A stretch of 11,943 nt of DNA from CAYFIW01 sp964500645 (lineage in GTDB: Bacteria > Chloroflexota > Dehalococcoidia > Lucifugimonadales > UBA826): assembly GCA_964500645.1 (NCBI GenBank), contig CAZCOH010000050.1:1-11943 (forward strand), given 5' to 3'. Position numbers and translations under genes: made by a program. The notes beneath the pieces were generated by a model, which did not search any database, was not told where the DNA came from, and saw nothing but the letters and a program-made list of their open reading frames with translations. This document shows, one piece after another, positions 1 through 7,167 of this stretch. Numbering within the stretch: the first letter of the stretch is position 1; each line of letters opens with the position of its first letter.

Positions 1-792
1 GTTGCCATGCCTTTTGGGGTAGCTGTTCCAACTAAGGGAGGCTACATTGTATCCGGAAAATGGCCCTATGGTAGTGGAATAAAAGCTTCCACATGGGTTA
101 CGGCTGGGGCGAAAATAAGGCGTCAGGATAACTCATCAAATTCGGATGATGAACTCAGAGTTTTATTTAAATCTTCTGATGTTGATGTGTTGGACAATTG
201 GGATGTTGCCGGGTTGAAGGGTAGTGGGAGCAACGACTACTCAGTTGACAAAGTTTTTGTTCCTTTGGAGTTGACATGGAACACCAACAATGAGCCCTTA
301 AGAGGCGGTCCACTCTATTCTATAAAGAGACCGGCTTTCGTCGTGTTTGGACACGTTGGAATCGCAATAGGAACTGCAAAGACGGCTTTAAGAGAGGCTA
401 AATTATTTGCTAATGAGAACTCGAGAAAACTTCCAGGGCAATCTTTAATATCTGGTCAGTCACATTTTCAAATGCAACTGGGTGACATGGAGTTGAGACT
501 TCGTTCATTAGAGGCGGTGTCGCGTGAGATGTTCAATTCTATTTGGGAAACGGTGAAATCCGGGTATTTTTTGTCGGATGTAGAGCAATTTCGAATACGG
601 GCTCTGGGATCTTGGGTAACCAAACAATCTCTGGACATAGTTACTTTTGCTTTTCAGTCTGCAGGGGGATCAGCTCTCCATAGCACTAATCCTCTTCAAC
701 GTAATTTTCGAGATATGTATGCAGCGGCTCAACATTTCATGGTTAGCCCTACACACATAGAGTCATACGGTAGAGTTTCTTCAGAATCCTAA
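1..792 (+). CDS. Acyl-CoA dehydrogenase-like flavin monooxygenase, 5'-truncated
   Basis: The frame is open from base 1, so the N-terminus lies outside the window; about 263 C-terminal residues remain. The first part matches the mid-domain of the acyl-CoA dehydrogenase/HsaA-HpaA-like group (GGYIVSGKWPYGSG, then W-V-x-A-G-A). The rest is the helical C-terminal domain of the Acyl-CoA_dh_2 type, ending in the typical N-P-L-Q-R-N-F-R-D...A-A-Q-H-F segment near residues 230-245. Such enzymes are usually reduced-flavin-dependent hydroxylases fed by a separate flavin reductase, though some are true dehydrogenases; the substrate cannot be told from the sequence. No reductase gene is visible in the window. 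The gene ends 18 bases from a convergent minus-strand gene. The family call is firm; monooxygenase rather than dehydrogenase is inference. Confidence 0.8.
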   Translation, partial: VAMPFGVAVPTKGGYIVSGKWPYGSGIKASTWVTAGAKIRRQDNSSNSDDELRVLFKSSDVDVLDNWDVAGLKGSGSNDYSVDKVFVPLELTWNTNNEPLRGGPLYSIKRPAFVVFGHVGIAIGTAKTALREAKLFANENSRKLPGQSLISGQSHFQMQLGDMELRLRSLEAVSREMFNSIWETVKSGYFLSDVEQFRIRALGSWVTKQSLDIVTFAFQSAGGSALHSTNPLQRNFRDMYAAAQHFMVSPTHIESYGRVSSES

Positions 793-810
793 ATTTCTCG
801 TTCCTGATAA

Positions 811-1089
811 CTACTTTTCCAAGAATTTAGTTATAGAGTCTGGTTCTATCAAAGGGTATATTTGAAAGGTGGCCGGGACAATTTCAGACCATTCATTTAG
901 TAGCTCATGCAGGGTTTCATTGGATCCAACATTAAAAATAGCTACTGCACCTCTCCCAGTTCTAGCATAAAAAGATTTTGCTAGACCTCGGTCAAGTTTG
1001 TCTTGAGCCCATGGCCAGTATTTTTTACGTTGTTCTTTTACTAGTGATGGTTTTACCAATTCGGGGCTGCTGATGACTAAAAATATCAT
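811..1089 (-). CDS. Muconolactone delta-isomerase-like small protein
   Basis: This 92-residue protein has the length and layout of the muconolactone isomerase family, a ferredoxin-like alpha+beta fold. It starts with a hydrophobic strand (MIFLVIS), follows with a charged helix, and has the block GRGAVAIFNVGSNETLHELL (residues about 45-64), which resembles the family's G-R-x-A-x-x-x-F-x-V-x-S-x-x-E-L-H-E-L-L pattern, then a closing P-x-x-x-Y-P-L strand. Family enzymes isomerise muconolactone to 3-oxoadipate enol-lactone in aromatic ring catabolism, but many homologues are uncharacterised and no other beta-ketoadipate gene is present here, so the reaction is not assured. It is the last gene of a minus-strand set after the thioesterase-like and pentapeptide genes. 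I see no Shine-Dalgarno sequence before the ATG; an inverted repeat lies 15-40 bases upstream. Confidence 0.6.
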   Translation of the reverse strand: MIFLVISSPELVKPSLVKEQRKKYWPWAQDKLDRGLAKSFYARTGRGAVAIFNVGSNETLHELLNEWSEIVPATFQIYPLIEPDSITKFLEK

Positions 1090-1103
1090 AACTTTATAGT
1101 ACC

Positions 1104-1129
1104 AAATCGTTCGAGAATTTGAACGATTT
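1104..1129 (-). promoter_or_regulatory. 9-bp perfect inverted repeat between two genes
   Basis: AAATCGTTC (1104-1112) and its exact reverse complement GAACGATTT (1121-1129) flank an 8-base spacer. On the minus strand one arm overlaps the TAA stop of the pentapeptide gene (1128-1130), and the other ends 14 bases before the ATG of the isomerase-like gene. There is no T-run after the stem, so a standard intrinsic terminator is unlikely. It could be an intercistronic RNA hairpin controlling mRNA stability or translation of the downstream gene, or a protein-binding operator. The repeat is seen directly; its role is inferred. Confidence 0.5.
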
Positions 1130-1799
1130 ACCAGACTTTCAATTCATCCAATCCATATTTTTCTATTACGAGATGTTTGTGGTAGGCAAAAGCTGCTGTG
1201 TGTGGTGGACGAAAGTCGCCGGGCAAATGAAAAGGGTTAGTTTTTCTTCCAATTTTTTTGCCCGGGTCCGGGCGACTGAAAAAATTTAGACTATTTAACA
1301 AAGGGTGCTGATCTTGTGGGATATGTACTCGACCAGTAATTCCATTTCCTGTTTCGTTTTCTATAAATGTTATGTCGTAACAGTCAGACTTATTGAAATT
1401 TGCACCTCTTAAGTCACAATCACTTATTGAAGCCCAACTGAGATCAGCGTTTTCAAAATTTGAATTATTCAGGTTACATCCAACAAATTGTGAAAATCGT
1501 AGGTCAGACCCAGAGAAATCACTGTTTTCCAAGTTTGAGTTAATAAATTTGGAGAAATGTAAATCTTGGGTGGATAAATCTATACCAGACATATCAAGGT
1601 CTTGTGTACCATTTGAATATGGGTTTGTTCCTTTAAACTCTGCACCGAAAGGAATCTGACTAGAGCCTCTGTCATTGGAGACATTTTCAATATCTAGGCC
1701 TGTATTTTGAGTATATTCTGCAAACCACAGATCTAAATATTCTGAGACCCTCTCGATGACCATTTCACTATTTAATTTTATAGGCGGTTCATTATTCAT
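1128..1799 (-). CDS. Pentapeptide-repeat protein
   Basis: This 223-residue protein has about fourteen consecutive pentapeptide repeats between residues 70 and 146. The central position is Leu or Phe every five residues (L75, L80, F85, L90, F95, L100, F105, L110, F115, L120, I125, L130, F135, F145), often preceded by Asp or Asn. This predicts a right-handed quadrilateral beta-helix of roughly four coils. About 65 residues before it and 75 after it are not repeats; the tail is rich in His, Pro and aromatic residues. There is no signal peptide or membrane segment, so it is probably cytosolic. The biochemical role of most such proteins is unknown; some mimic DNA and bind gyrase, but nothing here points to that. 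It starts 4 bases after the stop of the thioesterase-like gene and is probably translated with it. Confidence 0.85.
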   Translation of the reverse strand: MNNEPPIKLNSEMVIERVSEYLDLWFAEYTQNTGLDIENVSNDRGSSQIPFGAEFKGTNPYSNGTQDLDMSGIDLSTQDLHFSKFINSNLENSDFSGSDLRFSQFVGCNLNNSNFENADLSWASISDCDLRGANFNKSDCYDITFIENETGNGITGRVHIPQDQHPLLNSLNFFSRPDPGKKIGRKTNPFHLPGDFRPPHTAAFAYHKHLVIEKYGLDELKVW

Positions 1800-1803
1800 A
1801 TGC

Positions 1804-2658
1804 CTAACCTTTCATTTGAGCTAGTCCACAGACTGTGGAAGTTCCAATTCTTCCTAATTTGTCATAAAGGGCAATCGTACCCACTGAAACCCCGTCCGAC
1901 GCACCATGATAAAAAGTTTCAGTTCCGATCCATTTTCCCTCAGGGTTTCTTTGTAGATATAAGCTTACGTCTGCGTTGATATATTTGAGTCCATCCGTTC
2001 CGGAATTTGCAAATGGGTTAGCTACGTCTGCTACTTGTGCAATTCGGACTAGTGGACTAGTGTTTTCACCGTCTATTAGTTGGTGTGTTTCCCTGATCCA
2101 TGCTCTTTTGGGCGCGTTTGAGCCATAGGTTATCTTATCCTTTTGAACACCATCGCTTCCGCTAGTGTCCGCGTTTATGGTTTGCCATATCGGTATTGGC
2201 TTTTTTGCGGCGAGACTCGACTTGTATATGGGCTCTGGATAGTTATCTGCCGGTGCAACGGATGTCCATGAAGGAGGGGCCCAAATCAAGCCCTCAGGGT
2301 TTGTCGTCTTTTTGAGCATTACTATGCTTCCCCGTGCAACAACACTCATACCTTTGTTTGGAAGATCCGCTTTTATGTTTACGTCTACAACTTTAATTCT
2401 TCTCCCAGATCTAATTACGATACTTTCTGTTTCCAGGGTGTCCATGGGAGGTTGTCGAAATAAATCTACGGTAATTCTGGATACTTGGAGTTGTGCATCC
2501 TCTTCAGTATTGATGTGATTTGATTCTGCTACGTATGCTATGAGCCCCGATACAACCCTTCCGTGTAGGGAATTCTTATCCCATGGTCCTTGAGCATATT
2601 GAGTTGGGTGGAATTTTGTTTGATCATTGGTGTCTTTTATAAAAAATGACCGTTGCAT
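1804..2658 (-). CDS. Acyl-CoA thioesterase-like protein (double hotdog, TesB-like)
   Basis: The 284-residue length fits a two-hotdog acyl-CoA thioesterase of the TesB type. The N-terminal hotdog begins with the family-like GPWDKNSLHGRVVSGL segment (about residues 24-39), where the central helix starts. The C-terminal hotdog carries I-N-A-D-V-S-L-Y-L-Q-R-x-P-E-G-x-W-I-G-T-E and the closing SDGVSVGTIALYDKLGRIG segment, typical of this group. Family members hydrolyse acyl-CoA thioesters in the cytosol; the acyl group is unknown, and many of these divergent forms are untested. The start is supported by AAGGA (minus strand, 2670-2666) 7 bases before the ATG. It heads a three-gene minus-strand operon and is divergent from the CocE-type hydrolase. 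It is likely linked to CoA-ester catabolism. Confidence 0.75.
   Translation of the reverse strand: MQRSFFIKDTNDQTKFHPTQYAQGPWDKNSLHGRVVSGLIAYVAESNHINTEEDAQLQVSRITVDLFRQPPMDTLETESIVIRSGRRIKVVDVNIKADLPNKGMSVVARGSIVMLKKTTNPEGLIWAPPSWTSVAPADNYPEPIYKSSLAAKKPIPIWQTINADTSGSDGVQKDKITYGSNAPKRAWIRETHQLIDGENTSPLVRIAQVADVANPFANSGTDGLKYINADVSLYLQRNPEGKWIGTETFYHGASDGVSVGTIALYDKLGRIGTSTVCGLAQMKG
1808..1812 (-). promoter_or_regulatory. Ribosome binding site of the pentapeptide gene, inside the upstream gene
   Basis: On the minus strand AAAGG lies 8 bases before the ATG at 1799. It is formed by the last Lys-Gly codons of the thioesterase-like gene, whose TAG stop is at 1806-1804. This supports the chosen start and suggests translational coupling of the two genes. 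Confidence 0.6.
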
Positions 2659-2819
2659 CGATTTATCCTTTGAATACTTACTGATATTTCATTTTGCTGA
2701 CTGCAAAACAGTATTCGATTTTCTGTAAAAATAATAGTATCGCCAGTAATGATGTAGTATGCGGGTTAGGGCGGGAAACCTATCGTTAATTAATGAGATT
2801 ATGTCTCGAATTTTGAATC
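2659..2819. promoter_or_regulatory. Divergent intergenic region, presumed promoters for both operons
   Basis: The stretch between the divergent thioesterase-like and CocE-type starts must hold promoters for both blocks. It is AT-rich, especially around 2713-2745. A small dyad ACTG-N5-CAGT lies at 2700-2712, too short to call an operator. I could not find a convincing -35/-10 pair on either strand, so no promoter positions are given. Confidence 0.4.
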
Positions 2820-2825
2820 AGGAGG
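2820..2825 (+). promoter_or_regulatory. Strong ribosome binding site setting the CocE-type start
   Basis: AGGAGG is followed by an 8-base spacer and ATG at 2834. An in-frame ATG at 2759 has no such site and would add 25 residues not expected in the family, so 2834 is chosen. Confidence 0.8.
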
Positions 2826-2833
2826 GACAGGGG

Positions 2834-4579
2834 ATGACAAACAAAGCGACAGTAAGATTTGATCAAGATGTTGAAATCCTTTTGAGAGACGGGACAAAAA
2901 CCTATGCCGATGTTTATAGGCCTTCCAAATTGGGAAGATATCCTGTCTTGCTTACCCGGACGCCATATGACAAATCTTCCGCTGCAAGTAAAACTGGAAC
3001 TGTAGATGCAGCGTTGGCTGCAAGTCAGGGCTATGCCGTAGTAATACAAGATGTAAGAGGTAGATATTCTTCTAAAGGAGATTTTTACACTTTTTCAAAT
3101 GAGTCGCTGGATGGATATGATTCTATAGAATGGGCTGCCTCACAGTCGTGGTCTTCAGGCAAAGTAGGTATGTATGGGGGCTCATATGTAGGGGCGACAC
3201 AGTGGCTCGCAGCAAAATCTGATCCCCCGAACTTGACAGCGATTGCTCCGATGATAACGGCTTCTGACTATCATGAAGGATGGACTTGGCAGGGAGGCGC
3301 TTTTGAACTGGGATTCAACCTTTCCTGGACTATTGGATCTCTCACTAGTTCGAACTGGGAAAATCTGTCTAATAGGCTGGACATACCTGCTAACTACAAA
3401 GAAAAGCTGATCTATGCTAAGGATAATTTGCCAGAGTTTTTTGAACATTTACCCTTATCGACACTGTCGATTTTGGAAAATGGGTTGGCCCCCTACTATT
3501 ATGATTGGTTGAACCATCCGGAATATGATGACTACTGGAAAGATTTATCGATTGAGGACCATCACCCACAGATAACCACTCCGGCTCTAAATATTGGGGG
3601 TTGGCATGATATTTTTTTGGGAGGCACAATCCGGAATTTTTCTGGGATGAGGTCTAATGGCGCGACTACGCGTGCAAGAGATGGTCAACTTTTGTTAATT
3701 GGACCTTGGGTGCATGGGGATACTGGAGTAATGGCGGGAAGTTATGGTTACGGTTCTATTTCGTCTCGTGACAGTGCTGATATAAAGGGGAGAGTACTTT
3801 CTTTTTATGATCAGTGGCTTAAAGAGGAAGATAATACCAAATGTTTTGGAAAGCCAGTCAGGATCTTTGTTATGGGGTCAAATAAGTGGAGAGATGAAGA
3901 AACATGGCCTTTGGAACGAGCTATTAACACGAAGTTCTATTTTCACAGCGGAGGTTCGGCAAATACCCTAAATGGAGATGGGATTCTGTCTCAGGCGACA
4001 CCAGATTTAGAGCGATACGATTCATTTCTGTACAATCCATACAATCCAGTTCCTACTAGAGGAGGAGGATTATGCTGTGATGATAATTACATGAGATCTG
4101 GAGTATATGATCAAAGAGAAATTGAACGAAGACAAGATGTCTTAGTTTATTCTTCTCCAGTACTTTCTGAAGACTTGGAAGTGACGGGTCCGGTCAGCGT
4201 GACTTTGTATGCTTCTTCTTCCGCTGTTGACACAGATTTTACAGCAAAGCTAGTTGATGTTGATCCAAGAGGATTTGCTCGTAACTTAACTGACGGGATC
4301 ATAAGAGCAAGATATCGTAAATCCCGTAACGGAGTTTCAAATATTACGCCGGGAGACATTGTTAAATACGATATAGATCTCTGGGCGACAAGCAATGTGT
4401 TTCTTGCAGGACACTCAATTAGAATCGAGATTTCTAGTAGCAATTTTCCGCGATTTGACCGAAATATGAATACGGGTGCTCCAATTGGACAGGATTCCGA
4501 ACCTATTGCTGCTTTGCAGACAGTGCACCATTCTCGGGACTACCCGTCCCACATTACTTTACCCTTGGTGCCTAGTTAA
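2834..4579 (+). CDS. CocE/NonD family serine hydrolase (peptidase S15-like)
   Basis: This 581-residue protein has the full architecture of CocE/glutaryl-7-ACA acylase/X-Pro dipeptidyl-peptidase relatives: an alpha/beta-hydrolase core interrupted by a helical cap (about residues 130-240), and a C-terminal jelly-roll (about 400-581). The N-terminal DGTKTYADVYRP and RTPYDK strings are typical. The nucleophile elbow YGGSYVG gives Ser117. Asp259 sits in NIGGWHDIF, and His294 in GPWVHGD. Ser117 and Asp259 have the same numbers I recall for the triad of Rhodococcus cocaine esterase. The enzyme should cleave an ester or amide; the substrate is unknown. No signal peptide is seen, so it is probably cytosolic. 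It is first in a four-gene plus-strand operon, 27 bases before the SDR gene, which suggests it releases the molecule the next enzymes use. Confidence 0.92.
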   Translation: MTNKATVRFDQDVEILLRDGTKTYADVYRPSKLGRYPVLLTRTPYDKSSAASKTGTVDAALAASQGYAVVIQDVRGRYSSKGDFYTFSNESLDGYDSIEWAASQSWSSGKVGMYGGSYVGATQWLAAKSDPPNLTAIAPMITASDYHEGWTWQGGAFELGFNLSWTIGSLTSSNWENLSNRLDIPANYKEKLIYAKDNLPEFFEHLPLSTLSILENGLAPYYYDWLNHPEYDDYWKDLSIEDHHPQITTPALNIGGWHDIFLGGTIRNFSGMRSNGATTRARDGQLLLIGPWVHGDTGVMAGSYGYGSISSRDSADIKGRVLSFYDQWLKEEDNTKCFGKPVRIFVMGSNKWRDEETWPLERAINTKFYFHSGGSANTLNGDGILSQATPDLERYDSFLYNPYNPVPTRGGGLCCDDNYMRSGVYDQREIERRQDVLVYSSPVLSEDLEVTGPVSVTLYASSSAVDTDFTAKLVDVDPRGFARNLTDGIIRARYRKSRNGVSNITPGDIVKYDIDLWATSNVFLAGHSIRIEISSSNFPRFDRNMNTGAPIGQDSEPIAALQTVHHSRDYPSHITLPLVPS

Positions 4580-4606
4580 TTAAATTTTAGAAGTGGGAAG
4601 TGAATT

Positions 4607-5389
4607 ATGGATTTTGATGGAAAAACGGTGGTAGTTACTGGGGCTGGAAGTGGTATCGGAAGGGCAGCGGCAAGATTGTTTGCTATGGAAGGGGCCAACG
4701 TTGTAATTGCCGATATTAATCAAGAATCGGGTATTGAGACAAAAAAGGAACTGGATGATATGGGGGCGAGTTCTATTGCCTTGGAACTTGACGTAGGGAA
4801 CATTGAAGACATTGACGAGATGATTAATGAAATTGACGAAACTTATTCTGGCATAGATGTCTTATTCAATAATGCTGGATTAACCAGGCATATTAATTTC
4901 ATGGAAATAGATGAAAGACATTGGGATTCTATACATAGAGTGAATTCAAAAGGAGCATTTTTTTGTATGCAAAAAATTGCGGCTTTTATGGTGCGTAAAA
5001 AAAATGGTGGCAGAATCGTAAACACGGCTTCAATTGCAGGCAAAGGTTACAGGCGGAGCTCAAATGCTGCTTATGCAGCCAGTAAAGGCGCAGTTATAGC
5101 TATGACTTACAGTGCGGCCAGTTCATTGGCTGAGTTCAATATAAACGTGAATGCAGTATGCCCAGGGATAGTTCAGACAGATATGTTGTCAGGAATTTTA
5201 TCTTTGAGGTCAGATCAGACAGGACTGAAAGAAAAAGAACTTAAAGAGATGATGCTACAGGAAATTCCTTTGGGTAGAGCAAACGAACCTGAAGATATCG
5301 CAGCTCTAGTAGTGTTTTTGTCGGGACCAGGCTCCAAGAATATTACTGGTCAAGCATTCAATGTGGATGGTGGCATCATAATGAGTTAA
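4607..5389 (+). CDS. Classical short-chain dehydrogenase/reductase
   Basis: The 260-residue length is standard for a classical SDR. The Rossmann cofactor loop TGAGSGIG is at residues 11-18. Asp36 at the end of the second strand (VVIADIN) suggests NAD(H) rather than NADP(H). NNAG is at 88-91, and the catalytic Ser142, Tyr156 and Lys160 are in place (YAASK). The C-terminal N-I-T-G-Q-x-F-N-V-D-G-G is typical. It probably oxidises an alcohol or reduces a ketone in the cytosol; the substrate cannot be read from the sequence. A weak GGGAAG lies 6 bases before the ATG. It sits between the hydrolase and the ThDP enzyme, consistent with oxidation of the alcohol freed by hydrolysis, giving a keto compound for the ThDP enzyme. 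That pathway order is inference. Confidence 0.92.
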   Translation: MDFDGKTVVVTGAGSGIGRAAARLFAMEGANVVIADINQESGIETKKELDDMGASSIALELDVGNIEDIDEMINEIDETYSGIDVLFNNAGLTRHINFMEIDERHWDSIHRVNSKGAFFCMQKIAAFMVRKKNGGRIVNTASIAGKGYRRSSNAAYAASKGAVIAMTYSAASSLAEFNINVNAVCPGIVQTDMLSGILSLRSDQTGLKEKELKEMMLQEIPLGRANEPEDIAALVVFLSGPGSKNITGQAFNVDGGIIMS

Positions 5390-5438
5390 CCTCTGACACA
5401 CAAACAACATCCTCTGTTAAATTAGGACTCAGCTTAGT

Positions 5439-5446
5439 AAAAGGAG
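5439..5446 (+). promoter_or_regulatory. Ribosome binding site deciding the ThDP enzyme start
   Basis: AAAAGGAG lies 9 bases before ATG at 5456 but only 3 bases before an in-frame TTG at 5450. The ATG is therefore the better start. The 66-base gap before this gene shows no recognisable THI-box (TPP riboswitch) elements. Confidence 0.75.
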
Positions 5447-5455
5447 AATTTGGAC

Positions 5456-7120
5456 ATGATAACCGTTGCAACTGCTATCGCAAGGATTTTGAAGGAAGAG
5501 GGTATTGAATGGGTTTCAACTTTTCCGGTTTGCAAGGTTAATAATTCGCTGGGAAAAGAGAATGTGCCAATGATCATGATGAGGGACGACAGATATGCAA
5601 TCGCGTTGGCTGATGGGTTTTCTAGAGTGACGGCGGGAAAACAAATAGGTGTATGCACCGTGCAGGGAGGTGTAAATGCAGCGGGAATTCAGGTGGCGTA
5701 TGCAGGATTGGCACAAGCCTATGAAGATAATTCCCCAATTTTATGCATAACGGATGGTGTTCCAATTGGAAGTACTGAAAATAGTCATTTTGATGTGGTT
5801 TCCAGCTTAAAATCAGTCAGTAAATGGTATGGATATATAGATTCTCCTGATAGAACCAATGAATTTATGAGGAGAGCGTTCAGTATGTTGAGGAACGGCT
5901 CTCCAGGACCTGTCGTTATTGCAGTACCTGATGCTTCAGCTGAATTTGATGAAACATTAGATCCATATTTCACATCAAAAGAGTGGAAGTATGCTCCAGA
6001 CCCTTCTGATGTGTCGGAGGCCGTTAAAATGATTTTGGAAGCTTCAAATCCTATTCTTTATGTAGGTGAAGGGGCTGTATATTCGGGTGCTGAAGATGCA
6101 CTGAAAGAGTTTGCTGAACTATCCGATGTTCCCGTAGTCACAACTTTGAAAGCTAAAGGTATATTTCCTGAAAACCATAGATTGTCAGGAGGAGTTAGAG
6201 GATCTCATACCGCCGCATTACTTGAGAATTCCGACCTTATTCTAGCTGTTGGCTCTAGTCTTTCACCTGGCAGATTTTCACATGCTGTTCCCAATGCGGC
6301 TTCGAAGAAGATAATCATGTGCGCACTCAATGAATTAAATATAAACAAGGTTTTTCCAACACATCACGCAGTTTTGGGTGATGCGACCACAACTTTAAGG
6401 GCTCTCATCAATGAATTGAGGGAGAAGACATCCGGTCAAGGCATTACCAATCATGATGCTGTTTCTAATCTTAATAAGCTTCGTGAAGAAGACCATGCTA
6501 GTTATGAATCTGCTATGAGTTCGAATGATACTCCAATAAATCCATACAGAGTGTATTCAGATTTAAGAAAGGTTGTAGACCCTCTGAAATCTTTTGTAAC
6601 TCACGAGTCTGGAAACACTAGGGATCAATTAAGCACCACTTACGAAACACTGATACCCAGAGGGTTTCTCGGTTGGGGGAATGTTTCTACGCTTGGATTC
6701 AGTCTTCCAGCCACCATGGCTGCCAAGATTGCTTTTCCTGATAGGACTGCGGTGGCGGTTACTGGTGAAGCTGGTCTAGGGTACATGCTTGGCAATCTGG
6801 AAGTGCCAGTGCGTGAAAAAATAGGAATCACGATACTGCATATAAGTAATGGTGGGTTCTCTGGCTATGGACCTGGATTTTGGGGAGAAGGTCATGACCC
6901 ATACACTCATTCAGTCTTGAATTATGATCAGGTCGATATGTCTAAAGTATTAAGTGAAATGGGTCTTCATTCGGAAAGAGTTTCATCTCCTGATGAGATC
7001 ATCCCAGCAATCGAAAGAGCGTTTGTAGCTAATGGAAATGGACAACCCTCATATATCGAGTTTATATGTAGTCAGTACCCAGTGTATGGAGGGTGGGTTT
7101 CCAGTTCACATGGAGGATAA
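5456..7120 (+). CDS. Acetolactate-synthase-like thiamine diphosphate enzyme with variant active-site acids
   Basis: This 554-residue protein has the three-domain layout of acetolactate synthase, benzoylformate decarboxylase and oxalyl-CoA decarboxylase relatives: PYR domain (about 1-165), central domain (about 180-320) and PP domain (about 370-554). The PYR helix R-D-D-R-Y-A-I-A-L-A-D-G-F-S-R (43-57) aligns without gaps to R-H-E-Q-G-A-A-H-M-A-E-G-Y-A-R of acetolactate synthase, which puts Asp45 where the cofactor-activating Glu normally is. The GDG...NN metal motif reads GEA at 437-439 with Asn465 exactly 27 residues after Glu438. So the Mg-binding Asp is Glu and the Asn is kept. The frame is intact, so it is not an obvious pseudogene. 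It should make or break a C-C bond next to a carbonyl, but the substrate is unknown. It lies between the SDR and the E1-alpha gene. Confidence 0.85.
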   Translation: MITVATAIARILKEEGIEWVSTFPVCKVNNSLGKENVPMIMMRDDRYAIALADGFSRVTAGKQIGVCTVQGGVNAAGIQVAYAGLAQAYEDNSPILCITDGVPIGSTENSHFDVVSSLKSVSKWYGYIDSPDRTNEFMRRAFSMLRNGSPGPVVIAVPDASAEFDETLDPYFTSKEWKYAPDPSDVSEAVKMILEASNPILYVGEGAVYSGAEDALKEFAELSDVPVVTTLKAKGIFPENHRLSGGVRGSHTAALLENSDLILAVGSSLSPGRFSHAVPNAASKKIIMCALNELNINKVFPTHHAVLGDATTTLRALINELREKTSGQGITNHDAVSNLNKLREEDHASYESAMSSNDTPINPYRVYSDLRKVVDPLKSFVTHESGNTRDQLSTTYETLIPRGFLGWGNVSTLGFSLPATMAAKIAFPDRTAVAVTGEAGLGYMLGNLEVPVREKIGITILHISNGGFSGYGPGFWGEGHDPYTHSVLNYDQVDMSKVLSEMGLHSERVSSPDEIIPAIERAFVANGNGQPSYIEFICSQYPVYGGWVSSSHGG

Positions 7121-7155
7121 ATTTAGGTTTTTGTTTTTAACATATAGAACAAATT

Positions 7156-7160
7156 GGAGG
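7156..7160 (+). promoter_or_regulatory. Ribosome binding site of the E1-alpha gene
   Basis: GGAGG stands 7 bases before the ATG at 7168. The gene is 47 bases after the ThDP enzyme, and no terminator is visible between them, so it is probably on the same transcript. Confidence 0.7.
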
Positions 7161-7167
7161 CGACATT

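Noticed and set aside
1393..1659. Open frame of 88 codons on the plus strand opposite the pentapeptide gene
   Set aside because: It arises from the regular codon pattern of the pentapeptide repeats on the other strand and has no independent protein features.
2700..2712. Small dyad ACTG-N5-CAGT in the divergent promoter region
   Set aside because: Four-base arms are expected by chance at this length; not enough to call an operator.
2759..2833. Upstream in-frame ATG that would lengthen the CocE-type hydrolase by 25 residues
   Set aside because: No Shine-Dalgarno precedes it, while AGGAGG sits 8 bases before ATG 2834, and the triad numbering from 2834 matches the family.
2786..3629. Three minus-strand open frames inside the CocE-type gene
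   Set aside because: They are antisense to a fully conserved catalytic domain and their translations show no recognisable motifs.
4147..5043. Minus-strand open frames under the hydrolase C-terminus and the SDR gene
   Set aside because: They are antisense shadows of well-supported genes without domain signals.
5450..5455. TTG start two codons before the ThDP enzyme ATG
   Set aside because: It is only 3 bases from the ribosome binding site; the ATG at 5456 has normal spacing.
5390..5455. Possible TPP riboswitch ahead of the ThDP enzyme
   Set aside because: The gap is only 66 bases and lacks the conserved THI-box sequence elements and pairing.
5582..6772. ThDP enzyme as a pseudogene because of its altered motifs
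   Set aside because: The frame is intact, the ribosome binding site is good, and both changes keep acidic residues at the right spacing, which points to selection rather than decay.
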